A stretch of 64,000 nucleotides of DNA from Paraburkholderia sp. BL9I2N2 (GTDB taxonomy: Bacteria; Pseudomonadota; Gammaproteobacteria; Burkholderiales; Burkholderiaceae): contig NZ_SMGP01000001.1 of NCBI RefSeq assembly GCF_004339745.1, forward strand, positions 558,001 to 622,000, given 5' to 3'. Each line of letters opens with the position of its first letter. Position 1 is the stretch's first letter. Of this stretch, positions 1 to 10,526 are shown one piece after another. The notes under the pieces are model-generated. The model had not been told where the DNA came from. It saw only the letters and a list, made by a program, of their open reading frames with translations, and did not search any database. The position numbers and the translations under genes are program-made.

Positions 1-1
1 G

Positions 2-595
2 ATCCTGAACGAATGGACCGGGCTCGATACCGTCGACATGCCTGTCAGCGAGATCGTGCGCCATACGTTGATTCATGCGGTGGTCGCTTCGCATCGGCAC
101 GTGTTCGGCGTGTTCTTCTGGTTTCTGATTCCGGTCGGCCCGGCGGGCGCGGTGCTGTATCGGATTGCCGAATATCTGGCGCGCACGTGGGCACGGCCGG
201 TCGACGACCGCACGGTCGCGTTTTCGAGCTTCGCGCAGCGCGCCTTCTTCGTGATCGACTGGGTGCCGGCGCGGCTGACGTCGCTGGGTTTCGCGATCGT
301 CGGCAATTTCGAAGACGCGATTTATGCATGGCGCAACCATGCACGCCAGTGGCCGGATGCGAACGACGGCGTGTTGCTGGCCGCGGGTAGCGGTGCATTG
401 GGCGCGCGTCTGAGCGGGCCGCTGGCTGAACCGTCGAGCCTCGACGCGCTCGCCACCGGCGACGGCGGCCCGATGCAGGTCGGCGACGACTGCACGCCGC
501 GCACGCTGCAATCGGCCGTGGGTCTTGTGTGGCGCGCGGTAGTGTTGTGGATGATTTTGCTGCTGATGCTGACGATCGCGGTGTGGCTGGCTTGA
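2..595 (+). CDS. cobD: Cobalamin biosynthesis protein CobD/CbiB (5' truncated by window edge)
   Basis: This is the C-terminal ~197 residues of a CobD/CbiB-family membrane protein, which in known systems attaches the aminopropanol arm to adenosylcobyric acid to give adenosylcobinamide. The reading frame is open from base 2, so the start lies outside the window. Visible family features are the conserved Val-Ala-Ser-His-Arg-His stretch followed by a hydrophobic segment with Pro-Val-Gly-Pro-Ala-Gly-Ala, a Val-Pro-Ala-Arg-Leu-Thr motif, and a final hydrophobic helix ending at the stop. It is followed directly by an intrinsic terminator, so it is probably the last gene of its unit. The family call is from motif pattern only. 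Confidence 0.85.
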   Translation: MLNEWTGLDTVDMPVSEIVRHTLIHAVVASHRHVFGVFFWFLIPVGPAGAVLYRIAEYLARTWARPVDDRTVAFSSFAQRAFFVIDWVPARLTSLGFAIVGNFEDAIYAWRNHARQWPDANDGVLLAAGSGALGARLSGPLAEPSSLDALATGDGGPMQVGDDCTPRTLQSAVGLVWRAVVLWMILLLMLTIAVWLA

Positions 596-630
596 CGTCG
601 CTACGCTAAGCGCTGCTCGCTACGAAAAAA

Positions 631-658
631 GCCGGACAAACAATGTCCGGCTTTTTTT
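631..658. terminator. Bidirectional Rho-independent terminator
   Basis: Perfect 8-bp stem GCCGGACA / TGTCCGGC (631-638, 644-651) with a 5-nt loop, followed by seven T on the plus strand and preceded by six A, so it can work on both strands. It sits between cobD and the end of the convergent DUF2007 gene. Confidence 0.9.
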
Positions 659-706
659 ATCCGCTCATGGCGCTGCCACGATCAGCACGGTCAATAACGA
701 GCCCCT

Positions 707-1027
707 TCACTCATCCCGCGGATCGCGCGCCGTCCCACACTGCCAGCACACCGTAAACTGCGCTTCGAGCGCCTCACCACACTGACGACATCGCCAGCCA
801 GGCGACCCTGCCGCCGGCCCATGCAATGCCGCGTCGATCAACCTCCGCGCCATCGCCTCATCGCGTTCATCGACGAGCCAAAGCTCCGGCGAGCACTGAT
901 CCGCGGGAATATCACCGAGCGCGCCGTTCAGATAGCGGTTGTGCAGCTCGCAAGCAATGCCCGCGGTCGCCAGCACATTGACCCAATGCTGTCCGATGAT
1001 CAGATTCGGCGCGCGCATCAGTTTCAT
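707..1027 (-). CDS. DUF2007 domain protein with C-terminal zinc ribbon
   Basis: A 106-residue protein. The N-terminal ~75 residues look like the DUF2007 (putative signal-transducing) fold, and the C-terminus carries two CxxC pairs (Cys-Arg-Gln-Cys and Cys-Trp-Gln-Cys) that make a zinc-ribbon knuckle. The ATG at 1027 was chosen because it lies one base after the stop of rsgA (TGA-C-ATG), which indicates translational coupling; a longer version would run into rsgA. No function is established for the family. It is the last gene of the M48 protease-rsgA-DUF2007 unit and ends before the terminator at 631-658. Confidence 0.85.
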   Translation of the reverse strand: MKLMRAPNLIIGQHWVNVLATAGIACELHNRYLNGALGDIPADQCSPELWLVDERDEAMARRLIDAALHGPAAGSPGWRCRQCGEALEAQFTVCWQCGTARDPRDE

Positions 1028-1028
1028 G

Positions 1029-1979
1029 TCAGCGGACGATCTGACTGGCTTCATGCACGAGTTGCGCATACAACGCATGCCGTTCGCGGCGGATGCGGCC
1101 ATCCGTCACCGCTTCGAGAATCGCGCAACCGGGCTCATGCAGATGATGGCAATTGTAGAACCGGCAGTTCGGCAGCAACGGCCGGAACTCCGGAAACGCG
1201 CGCTCCAGCCGGCCTTCGGTCAGATGATGCAGGCCGAATTCCTGGAATCCCGGCGAGTCGATCAACGCGCCGCCTTCGCCGTCCGCGCTGTCGGGCAGCG
1301 GATAGAGACGCGTGAAGGTCGTCGTATGGCGCCCGCTGTTCAACGCAGTAGAAATTTCGCGCGTGGCGACTTCGGCATCAGGAATCAGCAGATTCACGAG
1401 CGTCGATTTGCCCATGCCGGACTGGCCGAGCAACAGCGTCGAATGACCATGCAGATGTTCGATCAGCGCGGCACGCGCGGCTTCGGGCATCATCTTGATC
1501 GACACTTCCACGACCGTATACCCCAGCGCGCGATACGATTCGAGCCGCTTGCGCGCGCCTTCGAGCGCTTCGGTCACGTCGGTCTTGTTCAGCACGATCA
1601 ACGGCTTCAACTCGTTCGCCTCAGCGGCGACGAGTGCGCGCCCGAGCAGGTCTTCGCTGAAATGAGGTTCAGTGGCGAGCACGATCAATAGCTGATCGAG
1701 GTTTGCAGCGAACAGTTTCGACTTGTACTGATCCGAGCGATACAGCAGATTGCGCCGCTCGCCGATTTCGACGATCACGCCCTGGTCCGCCGAGGCCAGC
1801 TCATAAATCACGCGATCGCCGACCGCCACTTCGCTGCGCTTGCCGCGCGGAAAGCATTGGAGCATGGCGCCGCCGTCATCCGGTGCGACCAGATAGTGGC
1901 GGCCATGCGCGGCCACCACGAGACCGCCTACGCGCGTGCTGGACGGCGCGCGCGGCGCTTTCGAGGAGCGGCCGCTCAT
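1029..1979 (-). CDS. rsgA: Small-subunit ribosome maturation GTPase RsgA (YjeQ)
   Basis: A 316-residue circularly permuted GTPase that releases assembly factors from the late 30S subunit. Order seen: OB fold (about residues 15-85), then G4 NKTD (131-134), then G1 GQSGMGKST (185-193), then G3 DSPG (241-244), which is the permuted order diagnostic of the family, and a C-terminal zinc site with C272, C277, H279 and C285 as likely ligands. Its ATG overlaps the stop of the upstream M48 protease by 4 bp (ATGA) and the DUF2007 start follows after one base, so the three genes are probably co-translated. Length and motifs are normal. Confidence 0.96.
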   Translation of the reverse strand: MSGRSSKAPRAPSSTRVGGLVVAAHGRHYLVAPDDGGAMLQCFPRGKRSEVAVGDRVIYELASADQGVIVEIGERRNLLYRSDQYKSKLFAANLDQLLIVLATEPHFSEDLLGRALVAAEANELKPLIVLNKTDVTEALEGARKRLESYRALGYTVVEVSIKMMPEAARAALIEHLHGHSTLLLGQSGMGKSTLVNLLIPDAEVATREISTALNSGRHTTTFTRLYPLPDSADGEGGALIDSPGFQEFGLHHLTEGRLERAFPEFRPLLPNCRFYNCHHLHEPGCAILEAVTDGRIRRERHALYAQLVHEASQIVR

Positions 1980-3235
1980 GCGTGCCGCAGCAGGCGGTCG
2001 ATCCGCTGCGACGCCGGCGGATGCGAATAGTAGAAGGCGGTGTAGAGCGGATCGGGCGTCAGGGTCGACGCATTGTCCTCGTACAGCTTGACGAGCGCGT
2101 TGACGAGGTCTTGCGCATCGGTCTGGGTCGCGGCGAACGCATCGGCTTCGAACTCGTGCTTGCGCGAGCTGAGGCTGCCGAGCGGCGTCACGAAGAACAG
2201 GAACACCGGCAGCGCGAGGAAGAACAGCACCAGCGCGAGGCCGCTATTGCCGCCGATCAGCGACGGCCGCACGCCCAGCCCTTCGTAGAACCACACGCAC
2301 TGCGTGAGCCAGCCGAGCAGGGCGAGCATCGCGAGACTGATCGCGAAGGTGACGAGCATGCGTTTGATCACATGACGACGCTTGAAGTGGCCGAGTTCGT
2401 GCGCGAGCACGGCTTCGATCTCGCTGCCCGACAGGCGCGCGAGCAGCGTGTCGAAGAACACGATCCGCTTGGCCGCGCCGAAGCCGGTGAAGTAGGCGTT
2501 GCCGTGTGCCGAACGGCGGCTGCCGTCCATCACGAAGAGGCCCTTGGCGGCGAAGCCGCAGCGCTGCATCAGCGCCTCGATGCGGCTTTTCAGCGCTTCG
2601 TCCTTGAGCGGCTCGAACTTGTTGAAAAGCGGCGCGATAAACGACGGATACAGCACCAGCACGAGCATCTGAAAGGCGACCCACACGATCCACGTCCACA
2701 GCCACCACAGGCTGCCGGCCTGGTTCATCAACCACAGCACGACGAACAGCAGCGGCAGGCCGAACGCGGCGCCGAGCAGCACGCCCTTGATCCGGTCGAC
2801 GAAGAAAATGCCTTTGCTCATGCGGTTGAAGCCGAAGCGCTGCTCGACCACGAACTGCCGGTAGTAGTCGAACGGCAGGTCGATCGCGCTGGTGATCGCA
2901 ATCACCGCCGCGACCAGTGCGATCTGGCCGACGTAACCACGGCCGAGCCAGTCGGAGATGCCCAGATCGAGCGCTTGCACGCCGCCGAGCAGCGTGAGGC
3001 CGATCAGCACCGCCGCGCTGACGACGATCTCGATCATGGTGAGGCGGGTGCGCTCGACGGTGTAGTCGGCGGCGCGCTGGTGCGCCGTCAGCGCGATGGT
3101 GCCGGCGAATTGGCTCGGCACCTGCTCGCGATGGCCGGCCACGAAGCGGATCTGCCGCGACGCGAGCCACAGTTTGGTGCCGACCATCGCCACGACGGCG
3201 ATGACGAACAGAACAGTGAAGTACAGGGTAGGCAT
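1976..3235 (-). CDS. M48-family (Ste24-type) membrane zinc metalloprotease
   Basis: A 419-residue polytopic membrane protein of the CAAX prenyl protease 1/Ste24 type. The zinc motif HELGH lies at residues 279-283 and the third-ligand region KHEFEADA at about 359-366. Several hydrophobic helices precede and separate these (roughly 5-25, 65-90, 105-125, 150-200, 295-315, 330-350). In bacteria the family acts in envelope protein quality control; no bacterial prenylated substrate is implied. It is first in the unit with rsgA. A TATAAT-like -10 box lies on this strand at 3264-3269, but no good -35 accompanies it. Confidence 0.9.
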   Translation of the reverse strand: MPTLYFTVLFVIAVVAMVGTKLWLASRQIRFVAGHREQVPSQFAGTIALTAHQRAADYTVERTRLTMIEIVVSAAVLIGLTLLGGVQALDLGISDWLGRGYVGQIALVAAVIAITSAIDLPFDYYRQFVVEQRFGFNRMSKGIFFVDRIKGVLLGAAFGLPLLFVVLWLMNQAGSLWWLWTWIVWVAFQMLVLVLYPSFIAPLFNKFEPLKDEALKSRIEALMQRCGFAAKGLFVMDGSRRSAHGNAYFTGFGAAKRIVFFDTLLARLSGSEIEAVLAHELGHFKRRHVIKRMLVTFAISLAMLALLGWLTQCVWFYEGLGVRPSLIGGNSGLALVLFFLALPVFLFFVTPLGSLSSRKHEFEADAFAATQTDAQDLVNALVKLYEDNASTLTPDPLYTAFYYSHPPASQRIDRLLRHA

Positions 3236-3402
3236 CCGGGGATTCCGTGGTATCTATGCGAGAATTATATGTTTCTTCCCGCCTCGCGGCGGGGGATGGG
3301 CTCAAACTAGCCCAAACCAGCTTAATCCAATCTCAAACGAACAATTGCCGCGGCAGGCGGGCTTGCAGAGAAGCCGTTTGCCCGGCCATCAGGGCTGCCT
3401 TC

Positions 3403-4014
3403 ATGACTGACATCCTCGCATCCACCGAACAGCCGCCGCTCGTGCGCAGCGACATGAATCTCGTCTGGCTGGACATGGAAATGACCGGGCTCGAGCCCGA
3501 CTCCGACCGCATCATCGAAATCGCGGTGGTGGTGACGAATTCGACGCTCGACAGGATGCTCGAAGGCCCGGTACTGGCGATTCATCAGAGCGACGAGACG
3601 CTCGCCAAAATGGATCAGTGGAATCAGAACACGCACGGCCGCTCGGGGCTGATCGACCGCGTGAAGGCGTCCACGGTGAGCGAGGCTGACGCCACCGAAC
3701 AGATCCGCGATTTCCTGAGCGTCTACGTGCCGCCGGGCAAATCGCCGATGTGCGGCAACTCGATCTGCCAGGACCGCCGCTTCATGGCACGCTGGATGCC
3801 GGATCTGGAGCGCTTCTTCCATTACCGCAATCTCGACGTCAGCACGTTGAAGGAACTGTGCCGCCGCTGGCAGCCGGCCATCTACAAGGGCTTCCAGAAA
3901 CGCGCGATGCACACGGCGCTGGCCGATATCCACGAGTCGATCGACGAACTGAAGTACTACCGCGAGCACTTCCTGATCCCGTCGGCACCGGACGCCGCTG
4001 ACGGCGCGGAATAA
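3403..4014 (+). CDS. orn: Oligoribonuclease (3'-5' exoribonuclease)
   Basis: A 203-residue DEDDh exonuclease that degrades 2-5-nt RNAs, including pGpG left from c-di-GMP breakdown. Motif I Leu-Asp-Met-Glu-Met-Thr-Gly (D24, E26) and the C-terminal motif with His-Thr-Ala-Leu-Ala-Asp are present. An in-frame open stretch extends upstream to 3247, but homologues start close to the catalytic domain and the ATG at 3403 gives the usual length, so that start was taken. It is divergent from the M48 gene and convergent with mog. Confidence 0.95.
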   Translation: MTDILASTEQPPLVRSDMNLVWLDMEMTGLEPDSDRIIEIAVVVTNSTLDRMLEGPVLAIHQSDETLAKMDQWNQNTHGRSGLIDRVKASTVSEADATEQIRDFLSVYVPPGKSPMCGNSICQDRRFMARWMPDLERFFHYRNLDVSTLKELCRRWQPAIYKGFQKRAMHTALADIHESIDELKYYREHFLIPSAPDAADGAE

Positions 4015-4036
4015 AACTGCGGAATAGCAGCAGTAG

Positions 4037-4067
4037 AAAAAGCGCGCCTAAGCCGGCCGGGGCGCGC
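4037..4067 (-). terminator. Rho-independent terminator overlapping the mog stop codon
   Basis: On the minus strand GCGCGCC (4067-4061) pairs with GGCGCGC (4048-4042) and is followed by five T (4041-4037). The stem contains the stop codon of mog. The plus strand (orn) would get no T-run. Confidence 0.55.
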
Positions 4068-4692
4068 GCTGCGCGTTCTTCGGCCGGAACGCCTTCACCA
4101 CGTCGGCGTTGGTTTCCACGTACGGTCCGCCAATCAGGTCAATGCAGTACGGCACCGCGGCGAAAATGCCCGGCACCTTCACCGCGCCGCCTGCTTCGGC
4201 GTCGCGCAAGCCTTCCAGCGTTTCCTTGATCGACTTCGGCTGACCCGGCAGGTTGATGATCAGCGCCGCGTGCTCCGCCGTTTCGCGGATCACCGCGACC
4301 TGGCGCGACAGAATCGCGGTCGGCACGAAATTCAGGCTGATCTGCCGCATCTGTTCGCCGAAACCCGGCATTTCCTTGGTGGCGACGGCCAGCGTCGCCT
4401 CGGGCGTCACGTCGCGGCGCGACGGGCCGGTGCCGCCGGTGGTCAACACCAGATCGCAGCCGACTTCGTCCACCAGTTCGGTCAGCGTGGCGGAAATCGT
4501 CGGCGCGTCGTCCTGAATCAGGCGGGTGACCACTTGCCACGGCGAGGTGAGGGCCGCGCCGAGCCATTCCTGCAAGGCCGGAATGCCTTTGTCCTCGTAC
4601 ACGCCGGTGGACGCGCGGTCGCTGATCGACACGAGGCCGATCACGATTTCGTCGGGGTGCTTACGTGCCGCCTTAGGCGTCGCGGTCGTCAT
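4048..4692 (-). CDS. mog: Molybdopterin adenylyltransferase (MogA type)
   Basis: A 214-residue MoCF-domain protein that adenylylates molybdopterin before molybdate insertion. The family signature Thr-Thr-Gly-Gly-Thr-Gly-Pro followed by Arg-Asp-Val-Thr-Pro-Glu is clear, as is a Leu-Pro-Gly-Gln-Pro-Lys-Ser motif. The ATG at 4692 overlaps the 3' end of darP by 20 bp; a longer in-frame start at 4722 would increase the overlap to 50 bp and adds a low-complexity tail, so it was not used. The other Moco genes in this window (moaA, mobA, moeA) lie 39 kb away, so mog is not in their operon. Confidence 0.92.
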   Translation of the reverse strand: MTTATPKAARKHPDEIVIGLVSISDRASTGVYEDKGIPALQEWLGAALTSPWQVVTRLIQDDAPTISATLTELVDEVGCDLVLTTGGTGPSRRDVTPEATLAVATKEMPGFGEQMRQISLNFVPTAILSRQVAVIRETAEHAALIINLPGQPKSIKETLEGLRDAEAGGAVKVPGIFAAVPYCIDLIGGPYVETNADVVKAFRPKNAQRAPRPA

Positions 4693-5287
4693 CGTCGTCT
4701 TCGTCCAGGGCGTCGTCGGCATCGGAATCGGCCTCAGCGGACGGGCCGTCCGCGTTCTTGATCCACTGGAACAGTTCGCGGAAGTAGCGTGGCGGCTTGC
4801 TCTGCTGCGCTTCCTTGCGGGCGTTGCGGATCAGCGTGCGGCCCTGCTGCGGGTCGGCGTTCGGGTGCTGGCGAATGAACTCGGTCAGCGCGGCGTCGTC
4901 GGCGAGCAGCTTTTCGCGGGTGCGCTCGATCCAGTGGAGCTTGGCCGTTTCCGCCTTGTTGACGCCGTTGTAGGTGTCGAGCGCGGTGCGCAGCGCGGCG
5001 GTTTCCTCGTCCAGCAGCGAGCGCATCACGCGGCCGACGTATTGCACCTGGCGGCGTTTGCCTTCGTGATCGGTGATGCGGCGCGCTTCGCGCACTGCGT
5101 CGTCGAGCTTTTCGGGCATCGGCATGCGCTTGAGCGCGTCTTTGGGCAGCGCGATCAGCGCCGAGCCCAGTTCCTGCAGCTCGTGCATTTCGCGCTTGAG
5201 CTGGGACTTGCTGGGACGGTCGTAGCCGTTCTCGTCGACTTCCGGCTCGGCGGATTCGATGGGTTGAATGCGGGTTTTGCGTGTCAT
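4673..5287 (-). CDS. darP: Ribosome biogenesis factor DarP (YjgA, DUF615)
   Basis: A 204-residue charged helical protein of the DUF615 family, which associates with pre-50S particles. The family start (Arg-Pro-Ser-Lys-Ser-Gln-Leu-Lys-Arg) is at about residues 24-32, and the C-terminus is a strongly acidic tail of nearly all Asp/Glu/Ala. The ATG at 5287 was chosen because further upstream codons are Gly/Ala-rich and not family-like. Its 3' end overlaps mog. The adjacent divergent gene is pmbA, the same pairing (yjgA next to pmbA) seen in E. coli. Confidence 0.93.
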   Translation of the reverse strand: MTRKTRIQPIESAEPEVDENGYDRPSKSQLKREMHELQELGSALIALPKDALKRMPMPEKLDDAVREARRITDHEGKRRQVQYVGRVMRSLLDEETAALRTALDTYNGVNKAETAKLHWIERTREKLLADDAALTEFIRQHPNADPQQGRTLIRNARKEAQQSKPPRYFRELFQWIKNADGPSAEADSDADDALDEDDDDDRDA

Positions 5288-5383
5288 TCCGATATTGTAG
5301 CGTGCCGCGCCCACCGCACCCGCGGTGCTGCCGCGCACCAGGGCCTCGCGCCTTGCGAAGCGATGGCGACGCGACGCTCAGGC

Positions 5384-5416
5384 GGCGGTGAGACGGCGGT
5401 GAGACGGCGGTGAGAC
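5384..5416. repeat. Three tandem copies of an 11-bp unit (GGCGGTGAGAC)
   Basis: Perfect head-to-tail copies at 5384-5394, 5395-5405 and 5406-5416 in the gap between darP and pmbA, upstream of the candidate pmbA -10 box. No function can be assigned. Confidence 0.85.
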
Positions 5417-5453
5417 GAGGCGCAGCGAATGCCAGGTACGGCATCGCGTACCT

Positions 5454-5462
5454 TGCTATGAT
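5454..5462 (+). promoter_or_regulatory. Candidate extended -10 promoter of pmbA
   Basis: TGCTATGAT matches an extended -10 element (TGnTATAAT) with one mismatch. No convincing -35 was found. It would give a leader of about 118 nt before the pmbA ATG. Confidence 0.35.
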
Positions 5463-5586
5463 CGCGGGATACGTAATCGGACACAGGCGCGGACATCGGC
5501 GCGCGCATGTGCCAGGCATGTGCGTGACCGGTGCGAACACAGCGAACACACTGGGCCACTCGGCCCCGAACAGGACGGCAACGACA

Positions 5587-6957
5587 ATGGCAGCAGACAT
5601 GGACGTCAAGCAGCGCTTTTTTCCGCATACCCAGGATGAACTGAAGGAAATCGCCTCGGACATCCTTCGTCACGCGAAGTCGCTCGGCGGTACCGACGCG
5701 GCGACCGAGATTTCCGAAGGCGACGGCCTGTCCGTCTCCGTGCGGCGCGGCGAAGTCGAGACGATCGAGCACAACCGCGACAAGATGGTCGGGGTGACGG
5801 TGTTCATCGGCAACAAGCGCGGCAATGCGAGCACTTCGGACTTCTCGTCGCAGGCTTTGAAGGACACGGTCGCGGCGGCCTACAACATCGCCCGCTTCAC
5901 GGCGGAAGACGATTGCGCGGGTCTCGCCGAAGCGGAGTTGCTGGAAACGGCGCCGCGCGATCTCGATCTCTATCACCCGTGGAATTTGTCGGCCGACGAA
6001 GCGGTGGAGATCGCCCGCCGCTCGGAAGACGCCGCGTTCGCGACCGATCCGCAGATCAAGAATTCGGAAGGCGCAAGCGTTTCGGCACAGCACTCGCAGT
6101 TCGTGCTGGCCACCTCGCGCGGCTTCCTGGCCGGCTATCCGTACTCGCGCCATTACATCGCGTGCGCGCCGATTGCGGGCAGCGCCCGCAACATGCAGCG
6201 CGACGACTGGTACACGTCCACCCGCAGCGCCGAAGAGCTGGCCGATCCCGAAGCCGTGGGCCGTTACGCGGCGCAACGCGCGCTGGCGCGCATCGGCGCG
6301 CGCGGTCTGGATACGCGCAAGGTGCCGGTGCTGTTCGAAGCGCCGCTCGCCGCGGGCATTCTCGGTGCCTTCGTGCAGGCCACGAGCGGCGGCGCGCTGT
6401 ATCGCAAGACCTCGTTCCTTGTCGATAGCCTGGGCAAACCGGTGTTCGCTCCGCACGTGCAGGTGGTCGAAGACCCGCACGTCGCCCGTGCCATGGGCAG
6501 CGCGCCGTTCGACGAAGAAGGCGTGCGCACCAAACAGCGTTCGGTGGTGAAGGACGGCGTGGTGGAGGGTTATTTCCTTTCTACCTACTCGGCACGCAAG
6601 CTCGGCATGCAAACCACCGGCAATGCCGGAGGCTCGCACAATCTGTCGCTGCGGAGCTCGAATACGCGCCCGGAAGACGACTTCGAAGAGATGCTGCGCA
6701 AGCTCGGCACAGGCCTGTTGCTGACCGAACTGATGGGGCAGGGCGTGAACTACGTGACGGGCGACTATTCGCGCGGCGCGTCGGGCTTCTGGGTCGAGAA
6801 CGGCAAGATCCAGTATCCGGTCGAGGAGATCACGGTGGCGAGCACGCTGCAGGAGATGTTCCACCACATCGTCGCGATCGGCGCGGATACGATCACGCGC
6901 GGCACCAAGCAGACCGGCTCGGTGTTGATCGAGCGGATGACGATCGCGGGGCAATAA
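5587..6957 (+). CDS. pmbA: Metalloprotease subunit PmbA (TldE)
   Basis: A 456-residue TldD/PmbA-family protein, the partner of TldD in the heterodimeric protease that matures microcin B17 and degrades CcdA in E. coli. Length matches the family (~450). Typical regions are the N-terminal Val-Arg-Arg-Gly-Glu-Val-Glu-Thr-Ile-Glu segment and the C-terminal Gly-Asp-Tyr-Ser-Arg-Gly-Ala-Ser-Gly-Phe-Trp block. The ATG at 5587 was chosen over earlier in-frame codons, which encode an unconserved Arg/Gly-rich leader. It sits divergent from darP and ends at a terminator shared with convergent folA. TldD is not in this window. Confidence 0.95.
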   Translation: MAADMDVKQRFFPHTQDELKEIASDILRHAKSLGGTDAATEISEGDGLSVSVRRGEVETIEHNRDKMVGVTVFIGNKRGNASTSDFSSQALKDTVAAAYNIARFTAEDDCAGLAEAELLETAPRDLDLYHPWNLSADEAVEIARRSEDAAFATDPQIKNSEGASVSAQHSQFVLATSRGFLAGYPYSRHYIACAPIAGSARNMQRDDWYTSTRSAEELADPEAVGRYAAQRALARIGARGLDTRKVPVLFEAPLAAGILGAFVQATSGGALYRKTSFLVDSLGKPVFAPHVQVVEDPHVARAMGSAPFDEEGVRTKQRSVVKDGVVEGYFLSTYSARKLGMQTTGNAGGSHNLSLRSSNTRPEDDFEEMLRKLGTGLLLTELMGQGVNYVTGDYSRGASGFWVENGKIQYPVEEITVASTLQEMFHHIVAIGADTITRGTKQTGSVLIERMTIAGQ

Positions 6958-7018
6958 CAGGGTTTCAGCCGCTGTTCGGCGCGCAAGTTGATTGGCCTGC
7001 GGGCCCGTAGAAACGAAA

Positions 7019-7050
7019 ACGCCGCGCAATTGATTGCGTGGCGTTTTTTT
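7019..7050 (+). terminator. Rho-independent terminator of pmbA
   Basis: Stem ACGCC-CGCAA / TTGCG-GGCGT (7019-7029 with 7034-7044, one G-T wobble at 7024/7039), TTGA loop, then a T-run at 7044-7050. A-rich sequence before the stem may also help folA terminate on the other strand. Confidence 0.8.
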
Positions 7051-7053
7051 ATG

Positions 7054-7554
7054 TCAGGCGCCTTTGCGCTTGTACGTCACGAACGCGTAGTCGAAATCGT
7101 TCGGCGCATCGGCGCGATGCGTTTCATGCGCGACTTCTACCCACTCGTTTTCATCGAGTTCGGGGAATGTGGCGTCGCCTTCGAAGTCGGCGGAAATCTC
7201 GGTGATGATCAGCTTGTCCGCCTGCCGCAAACCTTCCGCATACAACTGCGCGCCGCCGATCAGAAACGCTTCCGGCGCCTGATCCTGAGCGGCGAGCTTG
7301 AGCGCGTCTTCGAGCGTGGTGGCCGCGTCGCAGCCCTGAAAGCGCCGCGTGGCATCCCGTGTCACGACGATGTTGCGGCGTCCCGGCAACGGCCGGCCGA
7401 TCGACTCATGCGTCTTGCGGCCCATGATGATGGGCGCGCCCATGGTCGTGCGCTTGAAGAACGCGAGGTCTTCGGGAAGTCGCCAGGGCAACTGGTTGTC
7501 GCGGCCGATCACGCCGTTGTTGGCGCGAGCGACGATCAAGGTGAGCGTCGTCAT
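7054..7554 (-). CDS. folA: Dihydrofolate reductase
   Basis: A 166-residue DHFR that reduces dihydrofolate with NADPH. Seen: N-terminal Leu-Ile-Val-Ala-Arg-Ala with Gly-Val-Ile-Gly, the Pro-Trp-Arg-Leu-Pro-Glu-Asp substrate loop containing the catalytic acid, Met-Gly-Arg-Lys-Thr for cofactor binding, and Ile-Gly-Gly-Ala-Gln. The ATG at 7554 gives the normal length; the longer open frame upstream encodes an Arg/Pro-rich extension without homology. ThyA, which makes its substrate, begins at 12605 on the other strand, with the regulator/export locus between the two 5' ends. Confidence 0.96.
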   Translation of the reverse strand: MTTLTLIVARANNGVIGRDNQLPWRLPEDLAFFKRTTMGAPIIMGRKTHESIGRPLPGRRNIVVTRDATRRFQGCDAATTLEDALKLAAQDQAPEAFLIGGAQLYAEGLRQADKLIITEISADFEGDATFPELDENEWVEVAHETHRADAPNDFDYAFVTYKRKGA

Positions 7555-7774
7555 CGAATGGAAAGGGGAACGTAACCGGACTGATTCTACCTGACGCGCG
7601 GCCCCGCGCCGCGGCGGCGGGTTTCGGCCCGGCTGCGGCCGGTGCGGCCGCAGCGCAGCCGGCCGGGACGCGCCGCGCAAACCACGCGCGCGCCGCAGCC
7701 GGACGCGGCTGCCAGATCACGCGGCTTCACCCAGCTTCATGAGACGCCGCCGGCCGTGCCCAGCCCGCGCCGCC

Positions 7775-9048
<1,274 letters not shown>

Positions 9049-9050
<2 letters not shown>

Positions 9051-9296
9051 ATGCGCCGAGCGTGCCGCCGGTCGACACCGTGATCTGGTTGGCCTGCGCG
9101 TTGTTCAGACCGGCCGTTTCGTTGACGGCGAACGCGCCCGTCACGCCGGCTGCGGCGCCGTTGGCGATGGTCGAGGTCGCGCCGATCGTCGGCACCGGCT
9201 GCGCGTGGGCGTGCCCGCCACCAGGGCGGCGCCCATGCAGAGGCACAGCGCCGCTTGCAGCGAACGGAGCTTGTGCCGGCCAATGAGCGGATTCAT
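9049..9296 (-). pseudogene. Frameshifted small exported protein with one Fap-amyloid-like motif
   Basis: The ATG at 9296 overlaps the stop of the upstream gene (ATGA) and has a GGAGG site. The first ~28 codons encode a signal peptide (basic start, Leu/Ala/Cys-rich core). The frame then shifts at about 9214-9219, where one base appears lost in a GC run, and the continuation reads His-Ala-Gln-Pro-Val-Pro and then a segment with Gly-x-Phe-x-Val-Asn-Glu-Thr-Ala-Gly-Leu-Asn-Asn-Ala-Gln-Ala-Asn. That pattern (G-x-x-x-V-N-x-x-x-G-x-x-N-x-Q-x-N) resembles the repeat of Pseudomonas FapB/FapC. The stop is at the junction with the decayed regulator, so the C-terminus may also be lost. A sequencing error cannot be excluded for the single-base shift. 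Confidence 0.6.
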
Positions 9297-9820
9297 TTCA
9301 ACCCTCCGAGCGCGCCGGTGAGCGTGTTCGACAGCGGTGCCAGCGCGCCCGTCACCGACGAGCTGATGGTCCCGCCGATGCCCGGCGCGGGCAGGCCGAT
9401 GCCGCCGGAATTGAGCGCTACGTTGTTGCCGGTGGCTTTGCCGCTGAGGATCTGGGTGACCGCCTGCATGCCGGTGCCGCCGAGCACGCCGCCGGCTGCC
9501 ACTCCGCTGGACCCATGCGCATTCGTCAGATCGGTATCGCCCACGATCGTGGCGACCGCCGGATTGAATGAGTTGGCCGGGAAAGTGGTGGCGCGCACGG
9601 CGACCGGGTCCTGACTCTTCGGCACCGGTACGAAGGCGTCGCGCGGTGTAATCGTGCGCTCGACGATGATGTCGCCCGGATTGACGGCCTGCTGCGCGAT
9701 GGCGTCGACGGTAAAAGAGGCGCTGAGCAGGACCAGGACGCTTGCCAGTGCCGCCGGCAACGAGGTGTGCGCCGACACGCGCGACCCGAGTGCGCGCGGC
9801 GTCCGGATGGAGGTAGTCAT
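9293..9820 (-). CDS. Exported protein of unknown function, Gly/Ser/Ala-rich C-terminus
   Basis: A 175-residue protein not recognised by family. Residues 1-43 form a long signal peptide (basic N-region, Ala/Leu/Val core, cleavage likely after Ala-Ile-Ala). The middle has Pro-Gly-Asp-Ile-Ile-Val-Glu-Arg and several Pro/Val pairs; the last ~80 residues are rich in Gly, Ser, Thr, Ala and Asn, low in charge and without Cys, as in secreted matrix or amyloid-like proteins. The ATG at 9820 has an AAGGA site. It lies 92 bp after the gene ending at 9913 and overlaps the next gene by 4 bp, so the three form one operon. Confidence 0.75.
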   Translation of the reverse strand: MTTSIRTPRALGSRVSAHTSLPAALASVLVLLSASFTVDAIAQQAVNPGDIIVERTITPRDAFVPVPKSQDPVAVRATTFPANSFNPAVATIVGDTDLTNAHGSSGVAAGGVLGGTGMQAVTQILSGKATGNNVALNSGGIGLPAPGIGGTISSSVTGALAPLSNTLTGALGGLK

Positions 9821-9912
9821 GTCGTTCCTTGCTTGCGTCTTGTGTTTCTTGTTCGCGGGCCGTGTGTCCGCCACACCGCCACCCCTGTTTTTTGCTTCGT
9901 TATTTTGTTCGG

Positions 9913-10410
9913 CTACTTTCTTTGGTAGTTGGCGACGTTGCCCTGTGCGGCGCGCGCCGCGTCGATCGGAATCGGTAAGGGCGAGGGCGGAGCAATCTCG
10001 TCCCACAGCGTCACGCTGTTGCCGCTGCCGCCGTTGCCGCGCATGAGTTGCGGTGTAGTGGCGACCATCACCATGCCGACCGCGCCGCCGCGTTGCCGCG
10101 AGAGCACCTGGTCGTCGAGCGAAAAATCGTTCACGGATGCACCATCGGCCGGAATGCTCAGCACGTTGGCGGCAAGCTGGGGGAAAGCGATGACGGCGCG
10201 CGTCGTCGTGTCGGATGAAGAGGGCGCGGCGATCGCGGTGTTCGCGAAGGTGGCGGAGCCTGGGTCGGCGGATTCCGTCAGCGTGGCGAATGGAGCCCCT
10301 CCGGCTTCCTGTGCGTTGGCGCCAATGGGCAGCACGATTAGTGCGATTGCGGTGCAAAGTGCCGCGCATGGTGCAACCTTGCCCAGGTCGATGCGGAAAG
10401 CGAGTCGCAT
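9913..10410 (-). CDS. Exported protein of unknown function, first gene of sigma-54-controlled operon
   Basis: A 165-residue protein not recognised by family. It has a signal peptide with a core of Ala/Ile/Leu/Val ending in Gly-Ala-Asn-Ala-Gln (about residues 1-33), then a Ser/Thr/Ala/Asp-rich region, and a Met-Val-Met-Val-Ala stretch near residue 120. The ATG at 10410 is fixed by an AAGGAG site at 10418-10423. A -24/-12 element lies 28-43 bp upstream, so transcription probably starts about 17 nt before the site. It is first in the three-gene exported-protein operon and faces away from the intact VpsR-like activator. Confidence 0.8.
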   Translation of the reverse strand: MRLAFRIDLGKVAPCAALCTAIALIVLPIGANAQEAGGAPFATLTESADPGSATFANTAIAAPSSSDTTTRAVIAFPQLAANVLSIPADGASVNDFSLDDQVLSRQRGGAVGMVMVATTPQLMRGNGGSGNSVTLWDEIAPPSPLPIPIDAARAAQGNVANYQRK

Positions 10411-10437
10411 GATGTGTCTCCTTGGTGCATGACATTT

Positions 10438-10453
10438 AGCGAAACGTGTGCCA
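10438..10453 (-). promoter_or_regulatory. Sigma-54 (-24/-12) promoter of the exported-protein operon
   Basis: Reading the minus strand from 10453 to 10438 gives TGGCACACGTTTCGCT: GG and GC are separated by exactly 10 bases, with the full TGGCAC -24 block and one mismatch in the -12 block (TCGC for TTGC). Predicted start is near 10427, giving a very short leader that ends in the AAGGAG site. Confidence 0.7.
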
Positions 10454-10526
10454 TCGCTCGCAATCCATTGATGCATCGGCAGGCGAGTCAAAACGCGGGA
10501 GTCACAATTGAGAAAACGGACAAAAA

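Noticed and set aside
1703..3310. Open frame of 535 codons on the plus strand opposite the M48 protease
   Set aside because: Highly Glu/Arg/His-rich, low-complexity shadow; the protease with HELGH is on the minus strand.
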